Below, piece by piece: positions 46,281 to 54,076 of a stretch of DNA of 64,000 bases (the stretch's first letter is position 1; the number at the start of each line of letters is the position of its first letter). Under the pieces are notes generated by a model that had not been told where the DNA came from, ran no database searches, and saw nothing but the letters and a program-made list of their open reading frames with translations. The stretch lies in NCBI RefSeq assembly GCF_014062345.1, contig NZ_JACGLS010000003.1, forward strand, positions 310,001 to 374,000, in the 5' to 3' direction. Origin of the DNA: Tenacibaculum pelagium (lineage in GTDB: Bacteria > Bacteroidota > Bacteroidia > Flavobacteriales > Flavobacteriaceae). Made by a program: the position numbers and the translations under genes.

Positions 46281-46697
46281 ATGAAATTTTTAATAACAAT
46301 TTTAATGTTGAGTTTATTTTTTATATCAGAAAAATTAATAGCTCAAAATAGAACAATAACAGCAATCGTTGTAAATGCAACATCTGATGCAGGAAAAGTA
46401 AGTTATGCTTTGTACAATAAAGAAAACTTTAGAATGCAACCAATCCAAGCAAAATCATCAACAATTAAAGAAGGAAAAAGTGAAGTGGTTTTTGAAAATG
46501 TTTCAATTGGTGAATATGCAGTTATTTGTTTTCATGATAAAAACAATAATGATAAAATGGATTTTCAACCAAACGGAATGCCAATGGAAGATTATGGGGT
46601 TTCAACAAATAATATGAATCGTTTTGGGCCTCCGATGTATGATCAAATTAAATTCTTAGTTACTGATAAAGATGTATCTTTAGAAATCAAATTTTAG
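46281..46697 (+). CDS. DUF2141 exported protein
   Basis: A 138-residue protein with a signal peptide (about 1-22, SEKLIAQN) and a DUF2141 beta-sandwich: GKVSYALYNKENF, VFENVSIGEYAVICFHDKNNNDKMDFQPNGMPMEDYGVS. The Asp/Asn-rich HDKNNNDKMD loop (about 90-99) looks like a calcium-type loop. First gene of the operon with the sensor kinase; it may be an envelope output or sensor component (inference). Confidence 0.82.
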   Translation: MKFLITILMLSLFFISEKLIAQNRTITAIVVNATSDAGKVSYALYNKENFRMQPIQAKSSTIKEGKSEVVFENVSIGEYAVICFHDKNNNDKMDFQPNGMPMEDYGVSTNNMNRFGPPMYDQIKFLVTDKDVSLEIKF

Positions 46698-46708
46698 TAG
46701 TAAATAGA

Positions 46709-48070
46709 ATGAAATCACCAGTAGAAAGCACTTTTAAGAGTTTAAAAAAAGATATTTTAATTTGTTTAAAATTAACGATCATTTTTGGAATATTCTTTAC
46801 AATCATAAATCAACAATTTACTTTAAAAGGAGCAGGTTTAGTATTTTTAATATCTGCAATGTATTCTTTTACTTTAGGATTAGGTAACGGAATGATTAAC
46901 GATTATCTAAACACAAAATGGGATTGGGTTGAAGAAACAAATCAGAGAGTTTGGGCTGGTGTAATTTCAACAATAGTTTATACAGTTATAGCAGTTTTAG
47001 CTATTCATTATGTACAGTATATAATTTTGTTTGGTAACGACCCTTCTGTTTTTTTTACAAGAAATTTGGTTTTTGCTCATTTATTAGGAATAATTATATC
47101 GTTAGGTATTGCAGCTTTTTTTCATGCAAAAGGTTTTATGATGAATTGGAAAGCTTCTGTTAAGCAAGAAACAACTCAACATGAAATAGTAGCTAAGACG
47201 GAAACAGCAAAATTTGAAACTTTAAAAAGTCAAATAGATCCACATTTTTTATTTAATAGTTTAAATGTGTTGACTTCTTTGATTGGTGAAAATCCATCAC
47301 TAGCAGAAAAGTTTACCACTAAATTATCTAAGATTTATAGATACGTTTTAGAGCAAAGAAATAAAGAACTAATTCCGTTAGAAGAAGAGTTGAAGTTTGC
47401 AAGGACGTATATGGAGTTATTGCAAATGCGATTTGAAGATGCGGTGAAGTTTAATATCCCAGTTGAGGTTAGTAATTCGGATTTAAAAATAGTGCCACTG
47501 TCACTTCAATTATTGTTAGAAAATGCAGTAAAGCATAATGTAGTTTCGTCAACAAAACCATTAGAGATAAATATTTTTGAAGAAGACGGTTTTTTGCAAA
47601 TACAAAACAACATTAATCCAAAAGAAACAATAGGTAAGAGTACTAAGGTAGGATTAAGAAATATAGCAGATCGTTATGGCTTAATTACTAATAGAAATGT
47701 TGAAATAACAAACAATAACAAAACATTTACAGTGAGTTTACCACTGTTAACAAAAACAAATAATATGTCGTTTAATACAGATAATTTAGAAAACAGCAAA
47801 TATGTTAAGGCTGTAGAAAGAGTCGAGAAATTAAAAGAATTCTATCAAAACTTAGTAGCTTACTGTATGGTGATACCATTTTTAATATTTATAAACCTAA
47901 AGTTTTCGCCACAATTCCATTGGTTTTGGTTCCCAATATTTGGATGGGGAATTGGTTTAGTATTTCATTATTTAGAAACAAATAACTATAATTTATTTTT
48001 AGGTAAAAACTGGGAAGAAAAGAAAATAAAACAGATGATGGAAGAAGATAATAAAAAAGGATATAATTAA
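46709..48070 (+). CDS. LytS-like membrane histidine kinase with C-terminal 2TM module
   Basis: A 453-residue sensor kinase. Four membrane helices (about 20-36, 43-60, 84-107, 121-140) precede a His_kinase domain with phospho-acceptor His179 in QIDPHFLFNSLN and an ATPase N-box near LLLENAVKHNVV. After the ATPase domain (ends about 350) comes a complete 2TM module: KYVKAVERVEKLKEFYQNL, two helices, then NLFLGKNWEEKKIKQMMEED. This tail is homologous to the four separate proteins that follow. The response regulator partner is at 49370. Confidence 0.88.
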   Translation: MKSPVESTFKSLKKDILICLKLTIIFGIFFTIINQQFTLKGAGLVFLISAMYSFTLGLGNGMINDYLNTKWDWVEETNQRVWAGVISTIVYTVIAVLAIHYVQYIILFGNDPSVFFTRNLVFAHLLGIIISLGIAAFFHAKGFMMNWKASVKQETTQHEIVAKTETAKFETLKSQIDPHFLFNSLNVLTSLIGENPSLAEKFTTKLSKIYRYVLEQRNKELIPLEEELKFARTYMELLQMRFEDAVKFNIPVEVSNSDLKIVPLSLQLLLENAVKHNVVSSTKPLEINIFEEDGFLQIQNNINPKETIGKSTKVGLRNIADRYGLITNRNVEITNNNKTFTVSLPLLTKTNNMSFNTDNLENSKYVKAVERVEKLKEFYQNLVAYCMVIPFLIFINLKFSPQFHWFWFPIFGWGIGLVFHYLETNNYNLFLGKNWEEKKIKQMMEEDNKKGYN

Positions 48071-48071
48071 A

Positions 48072-48410
48072 ATGAAAAGAATAGATAATTCAGAAAACAA
48101 TTACTCAGAAGAGCATAGGTATTTGCTAGCTAAAAAACGCGTTGAAAAAATAAAAGGTTTTTATTGGCATTTAGCTTCTTATATAATTGTAAACATATTT
48201 ATAAGTTGTGTTATTGTTTATGGATTGATGAGTGAGGACGGAGATAGTTTTAATGAAGCAATAACTAATTTTGGAGTTTATGCTACCTGGGTATTTTGGG
48301 GTATTGGTTTATTTTTTCATTGGGTTGGCGCCTTTGGTACAAATGTCTTTTTCGGTAAAGATTGGGAAGATCGAAAGATTAAGGAATACATGAATAATGA
48401 TAGGTTTTAA
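48072..48410 (+). CDS. 2TM-domain protein 1
   Basis: A 112-residue protein of the 2TM family. Order: charged lead (LLAKKRVEKIKGFYWHLASY), helix 1 (about 34-53), loop EDGDSFNEAITN, helix 2 with WGIGLFFHW, then FFGKDWEDRKIKEYM. Starts 1 bp after the kinase stop. The N-terminal RVEKIKGFY helix and C-terminal (D/N)WE.(R/K)KI(K/Q)E(Y/F)(M/L) box are shared by all five modules. Both ends are probably cytoplasmic. Confidence 0.85.
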   Translation: MKRIDNSENNYSEEHRYLLAKKRVEKIKGFYWHLASYIIVNIFISCVIVYGLMSEDGDSFNEAITNFGVYATWVFWGIGLFFHWVGAFGTNVFFGKDWEDRKIKEYMNNDRF

Positions 48411-48413
48411 ATT

Positions 48414-48743
48414 ATGGAATTGGATAATAATTTAGAAGAACAAAAATTTATTCGAGCTAAAAAGAAAGTAGAGACTTTAAAAAGTTTTTATACGCATTTT
48501 GCAGTTTATTTAGTAGTTAACACGATACTATCTACAAGTAAAGTCATCCGTAATATGAATAATGGAGAAACTTTTCAAGAAGCATTTTTCGATTTAAACA
48601 CTTTGGCTTTATGGTTTTTATGGGGAGTTCCAATGTTATTACATGCTTTTAAAGCTTTTGGTTTTAATTTCTTTATGGGATCGGATTGGGAAAAAAGAAA
48701 AATTCAAGAATATTTAAATGAAGGAAAAAATGAAAGAAGCTAA
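48414..48743 (+). CDS. 2TM-domain protein 2
   Basis: A 109-residue paralogue: KKKVETLKSFYTHFAVY, helix 1 (about 30-48), loop NNGETFQEAFFD, helix 2 (WFLWGVPMLLHAF), then FMGSDWEKRKIQEYLNEGK. It lies 3 bp after 2TM protein 1, and its last codons overlap the next gene. Confidence 0.84.
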   Translation: MELDNNLEEQKFIRAKKKVETLKSFYTHFAVYLVVNTILSTSKVIRNMNNGETFQEAFFDLNTLALWFLWGVPMLLHAFKAFGFNFFMGSDWEKRKIQEYLNEGKNERS

Positions 48744-49041
48744 ATATCTCGAAATAAAGAAGAGAATAAAAAAGCAACGTAACTTTTATAATCATTTACA
48801 AGTGTTTGTAATTATAATGTTGATTTTATTGCTATTTTCTAACATCATATTTGATTTTTTTGAGAGTCATCTTCACAATCCAAAAACTATAAAGTGGGCA
48901 AGAGCAAATATTTGGGTAAATGCCCTAATCTGGTTTGTGGTAATTGTAATACAAGGCATATATGCTTTTAAGTATAAAATTCCTTTTATTGATAATTGGG
49001 AGCAAAAGAAAATTAAAGAATTTATGAATGAAAATGAATAA
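48730..49041 (+). CDS. 2TM-domain protein 3 (most diverged)
   Basis: A 103-residue paralogue (107 if the ATG at 48718 is used): IKKRIKKQRNFYNHLQVF, two helices, then FIDNWEQKKIKEFMNENE. The loop between helices is different (FESHLHNPKTIKWAR), without the G(D/E)(S/T)F motif of the other copies. Overlaps both neighbours by 14 bp, so the array is translated as a coupled series. Confidence 0.82.
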   Translation: MKEAKYLEIKKRIKKQRNFYNHLQVFVIIMLILLLFSNIIFDFFESHLHNPKTIKWARANIWVNALIWFVVIVIQGIYAFKYKIPFIDNWEQKKIKEFMNENE

Positions 49042-49354
49042 TACGATGGAATCAAAAAGTAATTCAGATAAATATATAAAAGCAAAAAAACGAGTCGAAG
49101 ATATTAAGAAGTTTTACAAACATTTAACTTTTTATATTATTTTCAATGTTATTTTAATCGGCTATAGAATTTATAAGGATATTAAACATGGAGATTCTTT
49201 TGTTGAAGCTTTTTCTGATACAAGTAATTATAAAATCTTTTTTTGGTGGGGTATTGCTTTATTAATACATGGCTTTAATGTGTTAGGAAAAGATAAACTT
49301 TTTAGTAAAAATTGGGAAGAGCGTAAGATTAAAGAATACATGGACGAAAACTAA
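49028..49354 (+). CDS. 2TM-domain protein 4
   Basis: A 108-residue paralogue: AKKRVEDIKKFYKHLTFY, helix 1, loop KHGDSFVEAFSDT, helix 2 (FFWWGIALLIHGF), then LFSKNWEERKIKEYMDEN. Later in-frame ATGs at 49034 or 49046 could be the start; all lie near the end of the previous gene. Followed after 15 bp by the LytTR regulator. Confidence 0.83.
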   Translation: MKMNNTMESKSNSDKYIKAKKRVEDIKKFYKHLTFYIIFNVILIGYRIYKDIKHGDSFVEAFSDTSNYKIFFWWGIALLIHGFNVLGKDKLFSKNWEERKIKEYMDEN

Positions 49355-49369
49355 TAGAGTTATAATTTT

Positions 49370-50122
49370 ATGAACGTATTAATTATTGAAGACGAAAAAC
49401 CAGCAGCAAGAAGATTAAGTAGAATGTTAGCTGAATTAGATATTGAAGTTAACACAATGTTGCATTCGGTAGAAGAATCGATTAATTGGTTTCAAAAGAA
49501 TCAACATCCGGATTTAATTTTCTTAGATATTCAATTATCTGACGGTTTATCTTTTGAAATTTTTGAAGAGATTGAGGTAAAATCAGCAATCATTTTTACT
49601 ACTGCTTACGATGAATATGCATTAAAAGCTTTTAAGTTAAATTCCATTGATTATCTATTAAAACCTATTGATGAAGATGAATTGAAAGTAGCAGTAGATA
49701 AGTTTAAAGAGAATCAGCCAAAACAAACCGATTTACAAGTAAATATTGATGATATACGTAAGTTACTAATCAATCCTATAGATCGTAAGTTTAAAAAGCG
49801 ATTTACTATTAAAATAGGACAACATATCAAAATTATTCATGTTGATGAGATCGAGTGCTTTTATTCAGAAAATAAAGCAACGTATATTCAAACAAATTCA
49901 AATAGAAATTATTTAATCGATAATTCTTTAGAGCATTGGCAAGATCAATTAGATCCTGAGCAATTTTTTAGAGTAAATCGTACCTTCATTGTGCATATAA
50001 ATGCAATAAAAGACATTGTTTCTTATACAAACTCTCGTTTACAATTAAAACTACATTCTTACGATGCTGATGAAATTATTGTAAGTAGAGAGCGTGTAAA
50101 AGACTTTAAAAACTGGATTTAA
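49370..50122 (+). CDS. LytTR-family response regulator
   Basis: A 250-residue regulator: receiver domain with phospho-acceptor Asp53 in LIFLDIQLSDG, Thr in IFTTAYDEYALKAF and Lys in YLLKPIDEDEL; LytTR DNA-binding domain in the second half (KIIHVDEIECFYSENKATYIQT, then FFRVNRTFIVHINAI). LytTR proteins bind paired direct repeats and usually activate. It ends the operon whose promoter carries a perfect match to that site, so autoregulation is likely. Confidence 0.93.
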   Translation: MNVLIIEDEKPAARRLSRMLAELDIEVNTMLHSVEESINWFQKNQHPDLIFLDIQLSDGLSFEIFEEIEVKSAIIFTTAYDEYALKAFKLNSIDYLLKPIDEDELKVAVDKFKENQPKQTDLQVNIDDIRKLLINPIDRKFKKRFTIKIGQHIKIIHVDEIECFYSENKATYIQTNSNRNYLIDNSLEHWQDQLDPEQFFRVNRTFIVHINAIKDIVSYTNSRLQLKLHSYDADEIIVSRERVKDFKNWI

Positions 50123-50217
50123 TAAACTGTTTGTGTGTAGATGTAACAGGTGTTGTTGATTTTAAAAATTTGAAAACAAATATATTGACATTAAATAGCT
50201 TAGCTATCGCCTTGCGA

Positions 50218-50727
50218 TTAGAATAGCTTTTTAAAAGAATCAATTTTATTTTTTGCTTCAGGGTGAATTTGAGTACCATCTTCGGTAAACCAGCCATGAG
50301 TGCTGCCAAGGTAATTCATACCTAAATAATTAGCGCTTTCAATAAAGGGCATTTCAAAACCATTTTTTAAATCGTTAATACCAGAGTTGCTAATCATAGC
50401 CATGTTTTTACCTCTTAATTTTCTACCTAATTCTTTTTTATAATGTAATAAATCAGATAATCGGTCAAAGAAGTTTTTTAAAGTTCCACTCATTGAATAC
50501 CAATATACAGGAGTTGCAAAAATTATAGTATCATATTTGTTAATAATGTCTTCCATTAAAGGGATAAAGTCATCTTCTGAATTGCTGAAATCATATTCAA
50601 ATCCACCAATATTTTTTGTTTTCAAATCAATAATGTCGAAATTATTATCGGAGTTTAAGTAATCAATTACTTTTTTAGTATTTCCGTTACTTTTTGAACT
50701 TCCTTGTATTATAACTGTTTTCTTCAT
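50218..50727 (-). CDS. NAD(P)H-dependent FMN oxidoreductase (flavodoxin-like fold)
   Basis: A 169-residue flavodoxin-like reductase: FMN phosphate loop QGSSKSNGNT (8-17), TPVYWYSMSGTLKNFFDRL (the aromatic flavin loop) and a middle segment typical of NADPH-dependent FMN reductases and quinone reductases. Substrate unknown. Convergent with the LytTR gene; the 95 bp between hold no clear terminator. Confidence 0.85.
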   Translation of the reverse strand: MKKTVIIQGSSKSNGNTKKVIDYLNSDNNFDIIDLKTKNIGGFEYDFSNSEDDFIPLMEDIINKYDTIIFATPVYWYSMSGTLKNFFDRLSDLLHYKKELGRKLRGKNMAMISNSGINDLKNGFEMPFIESANYLGMNYLGSTHGWFTEDGTQIHPEAKNKIDSFKKLF

Positions 50728-50873
50728 GTCTGTTTGTTTTAGATAAGTAAAAGTCTAAAATTAATTTCTTTCAATATTTAATAGTTTATTGTAAAAATTG
50801 ATGATTCTCAAGATAAAATCAATAGTAAAAGCTGATATTTTTTGTACTTTTATCGTATAAATGAGCATTGTAT

Positions 50874-51728
50874 ATGAATACGGATACTTACAAGTTTTCA
50901 GAGGAAAAAACTTTAAAAGACTTTACCACAAAAGTTGTGGATGAGAAAGCTAAGAAGAAGCTTAAAAAAGTAAGGAAAGAAATAAGCGAATTACAAGATA
51001 AAATGTATGCTGAGGGTAAATACAGTGTGTTAATTTGCTTACAAGGAATGGACACTGCTGGTAAAGATAGTTTAATACGTGAAGTGTTTAAAGATGTAAA
51101 TGCAAGAGGGGTAGTAGTACATAGTTTTAAAGTACCTACCGAGTTAGAACTAAAACACGATTTCTTATGGCGTCATTATATTGCATTGCCAGCAAAAGGA
51201 AAAATCAGTGTTTTTAATAGAACACATTACGAAAATGTTTTGGTAACTCGTGTACATCCTGAATATGTTTTTTCTGAGAACATTCCAATAGTAAAAAGTT
51301 TGGACGATTTAAATGATGAGTTTTACCATTCACGAATGGATAGAATTAATCAATTTGAAAAACATATTTCAGATAATGGAACCATTGTATTAAAGTTCTT
51401 TTTAAATTTATCTAAAGACGAGCAGAAAAATAGATTATTGCGTCGTTTGAATATTCCTGAAAAAAACTGGAAATTTTCGGCAGGAGATTTAAAGGAGCGT
51501 AAACTATGGGATAAATATCAAGATTGTTATGAAGATTTGTTGAATAGAACATCAACCTATTATGCACCTTGGTATGTTGTTCCAGCGGATGATAAACCAA
51601 CTGCGAGATTATTAGTAGCAAAGACTTTATTAGAAGAACTTAAAAAGTACAATTTTAAAGAGCCTAGGCTTTCATCAAAAGTAATAAACCAAATAGACGA
51701 GTTTAAAGCTCAATTAAATAACGAATAA
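50874..51728 (+). CDS. Polyphosphate kinase 2 family protein
   Basis: A 284-residue PPK2-type enzyme that moves phosphate between polyphosphate and nucleotides. Walker A GMDTAGKDS (58-66), then HDFLWRHYIALPAKGKISVFNRTHYENVLVTRVHP with the Walker B-like acid and the lid. The subclass (AMP- or ADP-using) cannot be fixed from sequence alone. ATG 50874 is used; a TTG two codons upstream is the alternative. Followed after 16 bp by an exonuclease gene. Confidence 0.9.
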   Translation: MNTDTYKFSEEKTLKDFTTKVVDEKAKKKLKKVRKEISELQDKMYAEGKYSVLICLQGMDTAGKDSLIREVFKDVNARGVVVHSFKVPTELELKHDFLWRHYIALPAKGKISVFNRTHYENVLVTRVHPEYVFSENIPIVKSLDDLNDEFYHSRMDRINQFEKHISDNGTIVLKFFLNLSKDEQKNRLLRRLNIPEKNWKFSAGDLKERKLWDKYQDCYEDLLNRTSTYYAPWYVVPADDKPTARLLVAKTLLEELKKYNFKEPRLSSKVINQIDEFKAQLNNE

Positions 51729-51744
51729 TTTCCAAAAAATAATA

Positions 51745-52572
51745 ATGGAATTAAACTTAATAAAACCAATTATATTTTTCGATTTAGAAACGACAGGTAT
51801 AAACATAGCGAAAGATAGAGTTGTAGAAATTTCAATCTTAAAAGTGTTTCCAAACGGAAATAAAGAAAGTAAAACTTGGTTGGTAAATCCAGAAGTAGAA
51901 ATACCAAAAGAATCGTCAGATATCCATGGTATTACAAACGAAAAAGTAGTAACAGAACCAACGTTTAAAGAATTAGCACCGAAAATTAATGAAATGATTG
52001 AAGGTTGTGATTTAGCTGGTTTCAATTCAAACCGATTCGATATTCCGTTATTGGCAGAAGAACTAATGAGAGCTGGTATCGATTTTGATATGAAAAATAG
52101 AAAAGCGATTGATGTTCAAGTAATTTTTCATAAAAAAGAACAAAGAACTTTAAGTGCAGGGTATCAATTTTATTGCGGAAAAGAATTAGTAGGTGCCCAC
52201 GGAGCAGAAGCAGATACCAATGCTACCTATGAAATTTTATTAGCTCAGTTAGATAAGTATGACGATATAGAAAATACTGTTGATGCATTAAGTGAATTTT
52301 CAACACATGGTAAACGAGCGGATTTTGCAGGTTTTGTTTTAATGAATGACGACGATCAAGAAATTTTCTCTTTTGGTAAATATAAAGGACGCACAGTTGA
52401 AGAGGTATTAAAAGAAAACCCAGGATATAATGCTTGGATTCAAAATGCTGACTTTCCATTATACACTAAAAAAGTATTACGTGAAATAAAAGAGCGTATG
52501 TCTGCACCCAAAGAAACAATGTCTGATGAAGAGAAATTACAAGCTTTACAACAGAAGTTTAATCTAAGGTAA
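51745..52572 (+). CDS. DnaQ-like 3'-5' exonuclease
   Basis: A 275-residue DEDD exonuclease: Exo I with Asp13 and Glu15 (FFDLETTGI), Exo II in AGFNSNRFDIPLLAEEL and Exo III HGAEADTNATYE. A second small domain at the C-terminus (FGKYKGRTVEEVLKENPGYNAWIQNADF, about 212-240) is of the kind found in exonuclease X-like proteins. Likely DNA repair or RNA processing; not the polymerase III epsilon of the replisome by itself. In one run with PPK2. Confidence 0.87.
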   Translation: MELNLIKPIIFFDLETTGINIAKDRVVEISILKVFPNGNKESKTWLVNPEVEIPKESSDIHGITNEKVVTEPTFKELAPKINEMIEGCDLAGFNSNRFDIPLLAEELMRAGIDFDMKNRKAIDVQVIFHKKEQRTLSAGYQFYCGKELVGAHGAEADTNATYEILLAQLDKYDDIENTVDALSEFSTHGKRADFAGFVLMNDDDQEIFSFGKYKGRTVEEVLKENPGYNAWIQNADFPLYTKKVLREIKERMSAPKETMSDEEKLQALQQKFNLR

Positions 52573-52649
52573 TGTTAAAATAATATAAATTAACAAAAAC
52601 TTAGTTTTTAAGTGTTTGATAGATTGTTATTTTCGATGAAAAGTAAATT

Positions 52650-53522
52650 GTGAAAAAAATACTTGTTTTATTTTTTGTTTGTGCGCAAATTTCAGCACAA
52701 ACGATTACTTTGAAAGGAAATATTTTAGATAAAGAAAATAAAGAGCCTGTTGTTTATGCTAATGTTAGTTTTATAAAAAGCAACAAAGGAATTTCTTCAA
52801 AAGAAGATGGGAGCTTTGAATTAGAAATTAAGAAAGAATTATTAAAAGATAAAGTTCATGTGTCTTGTTTAAATTATAAAGACACAGTTGTTCTTGCAAA
52901 AGATATACAGAATAAAACTTTGTATTTAAGTCCTAAGCTATATAAGTTAAACGAAGTAGTTGTATCAAAAGAAAGAAACAAAAAGGTTGTTTTAGATAAA
53001 GTAAAGAAAAGAGTAAGCCCATTTCATACCAACAACATAAGAATGGTAGGGAAATATTTTCCTAATAAATTAGATGGTGTTTTTTATCTTGAGAATGTGA
53101 AGATTTTCTTTTCAAAAAGAAACTCACACAAAGCTAAATTTAGAATCCGATTTTTTTCAGTTGATGAGAATACTGGCAAGCCAAAAGAGGATATTTTAAA
53201 AGAGAATATATCTATATCTAAAGATAAAGGGCAAAACTCAGTTGAATTAAATTTAGATAAATATTATTTAGAATTACCAGAAAATGGTTTGTTTGTTGTC
53301 TTTGAAAAACTTTTGATTCCTTATAACTTATATGTTTGGGATACTTTTAAAAACAAAGAGAAACAATATTATTACGCACCAGTAATTGGTCTAACAAAAT
53401 CAAAAGAGTATAAAGAAACGAATAGGATATGTTATTTCAGTAAAGGTAATTGGTATAAAATACCAATGCCAGAAAATGATTTTTCGAATGTTCCTGCAAT
53501 TTCAGTAACTTTAACTAATTAA
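52650..53522 (+). CDS. Exported carboxypeptidase-regulatory-like domain protein
   Basis: A 290-residue exported protein (signal about 1-16, CAQISAQT). Residues 19-90 form the carboxypeptidase-regulatory-like (CNA-B type) domain found at the start of TonB-dependent receptors: ITLKGNILDKENKEPVVYANVSFIKSNKGISSKEDGSF. There is no receptor barrel after it; the rest is a beta-rich domain (KNKEKQYYYAPVIGLTKSKEYKETNR). GTG start. Function unknown. Confidence 0.75.
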   Translation: MKKILVLFFVCAQISAQTITLKGNILDKENKEPVVYANVSFIKSNKGISSKEDGSFELEIKKELLKDKVHVSCLNYKDTVVLAKDIQNKTLYLSPKLYKLNEVVVSKERNKKVVLDKVKKRVSPFHTNNIRMVGKYFPNKLDGVFYLENVKIFFSKRNSHKAKFRIRFFSVDENTGKPKEDILKENISISKDKGQNSVELNLDKYYLELPENGLFVVFEKLLIPYNLYVWDTFKNKEKQYYYAPVIGLTKSKEYKETNRICYFSKGNWYKIPMPENDFSNVPAISVTLTN

Positions 53523-53552
53523 ATAAAATCAGTAACTAAACATTTAAAAAGA

Positions 53553-54038
53553 ATGTTCACAGAATATAATAATTTACCAAACAACTCAAGAGTTTGGGTG
53601 TACCAAGCAGATAGAGAATTTACAGTAGAAGAAATAGAATATATCAGCGCAAAGGCAATATTGTTTATTGATAATTGGACGCGTCATGGAGATGATTTAA
53701 AAGGATCATTTACTATAAAATACAATCAATTTTTAGTATTGGTTGTAGATGAAAGTTTTAACAATGTTTCAGGGTGTTCTATTGATGCTTCTGTTCGTTT
53801 TGTTCAAGAATTAGAAAAAGAATTGAAGATAGATTTAATGAATAAAATGAATATTTCTTTTAAAGACGGAGAAAATATCAATATTGTTAAGTTATCAGAT
53901 TTTCAAAAGTTTGCAAAAGAGAAAAAGATAACAGCAAATACTGTAGTGTTTAATAATATGATAAATACCAAAGAAGATTTCGAAAATAATTGGGAAGTAA
54001 CAGCAGATAAAAGTTGGCATAAACGATTTTTGGTATAA
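53553..54038 (+). CDS. Conserved cytosolic protein, not an ABC ATPase
   Basis: A 161-residue protein that database records for close homologues often call an ABC transporter ATPase, but no Walker A, Walker B or ABC signature is present. Seen: NNSRVWVYQADREFTVEEI (8-26), FIDNWTRHGDDLKGSF (38-53), FLVLVVDESFNNVSGCSIDASVRFVQELEKEL. The conserved Trp-xx-His-Gly and GCSID motifs are the best family marks. Role unknown; it precedes the GH3 fusion gene by 38 bp. Confidence 0.7.
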   Translation: MFTEYNNLPNNSRVWVYQADREFTVEEIEYISAKAILFIDNWTRHGDDLKGSFTIKYNQFLVLVVDESFNNVSGCSIDASVRFVQELEKELKIDLMNKMNISFKDGENINIVKLSDFQKFAKEKKITANTVVFNNMINTKEDFENNWEVTADKSWHKRFLV

Positions 54039-54076
54039 CAATTGATTTCTATTTAATATAGATAGATGATACGTAT

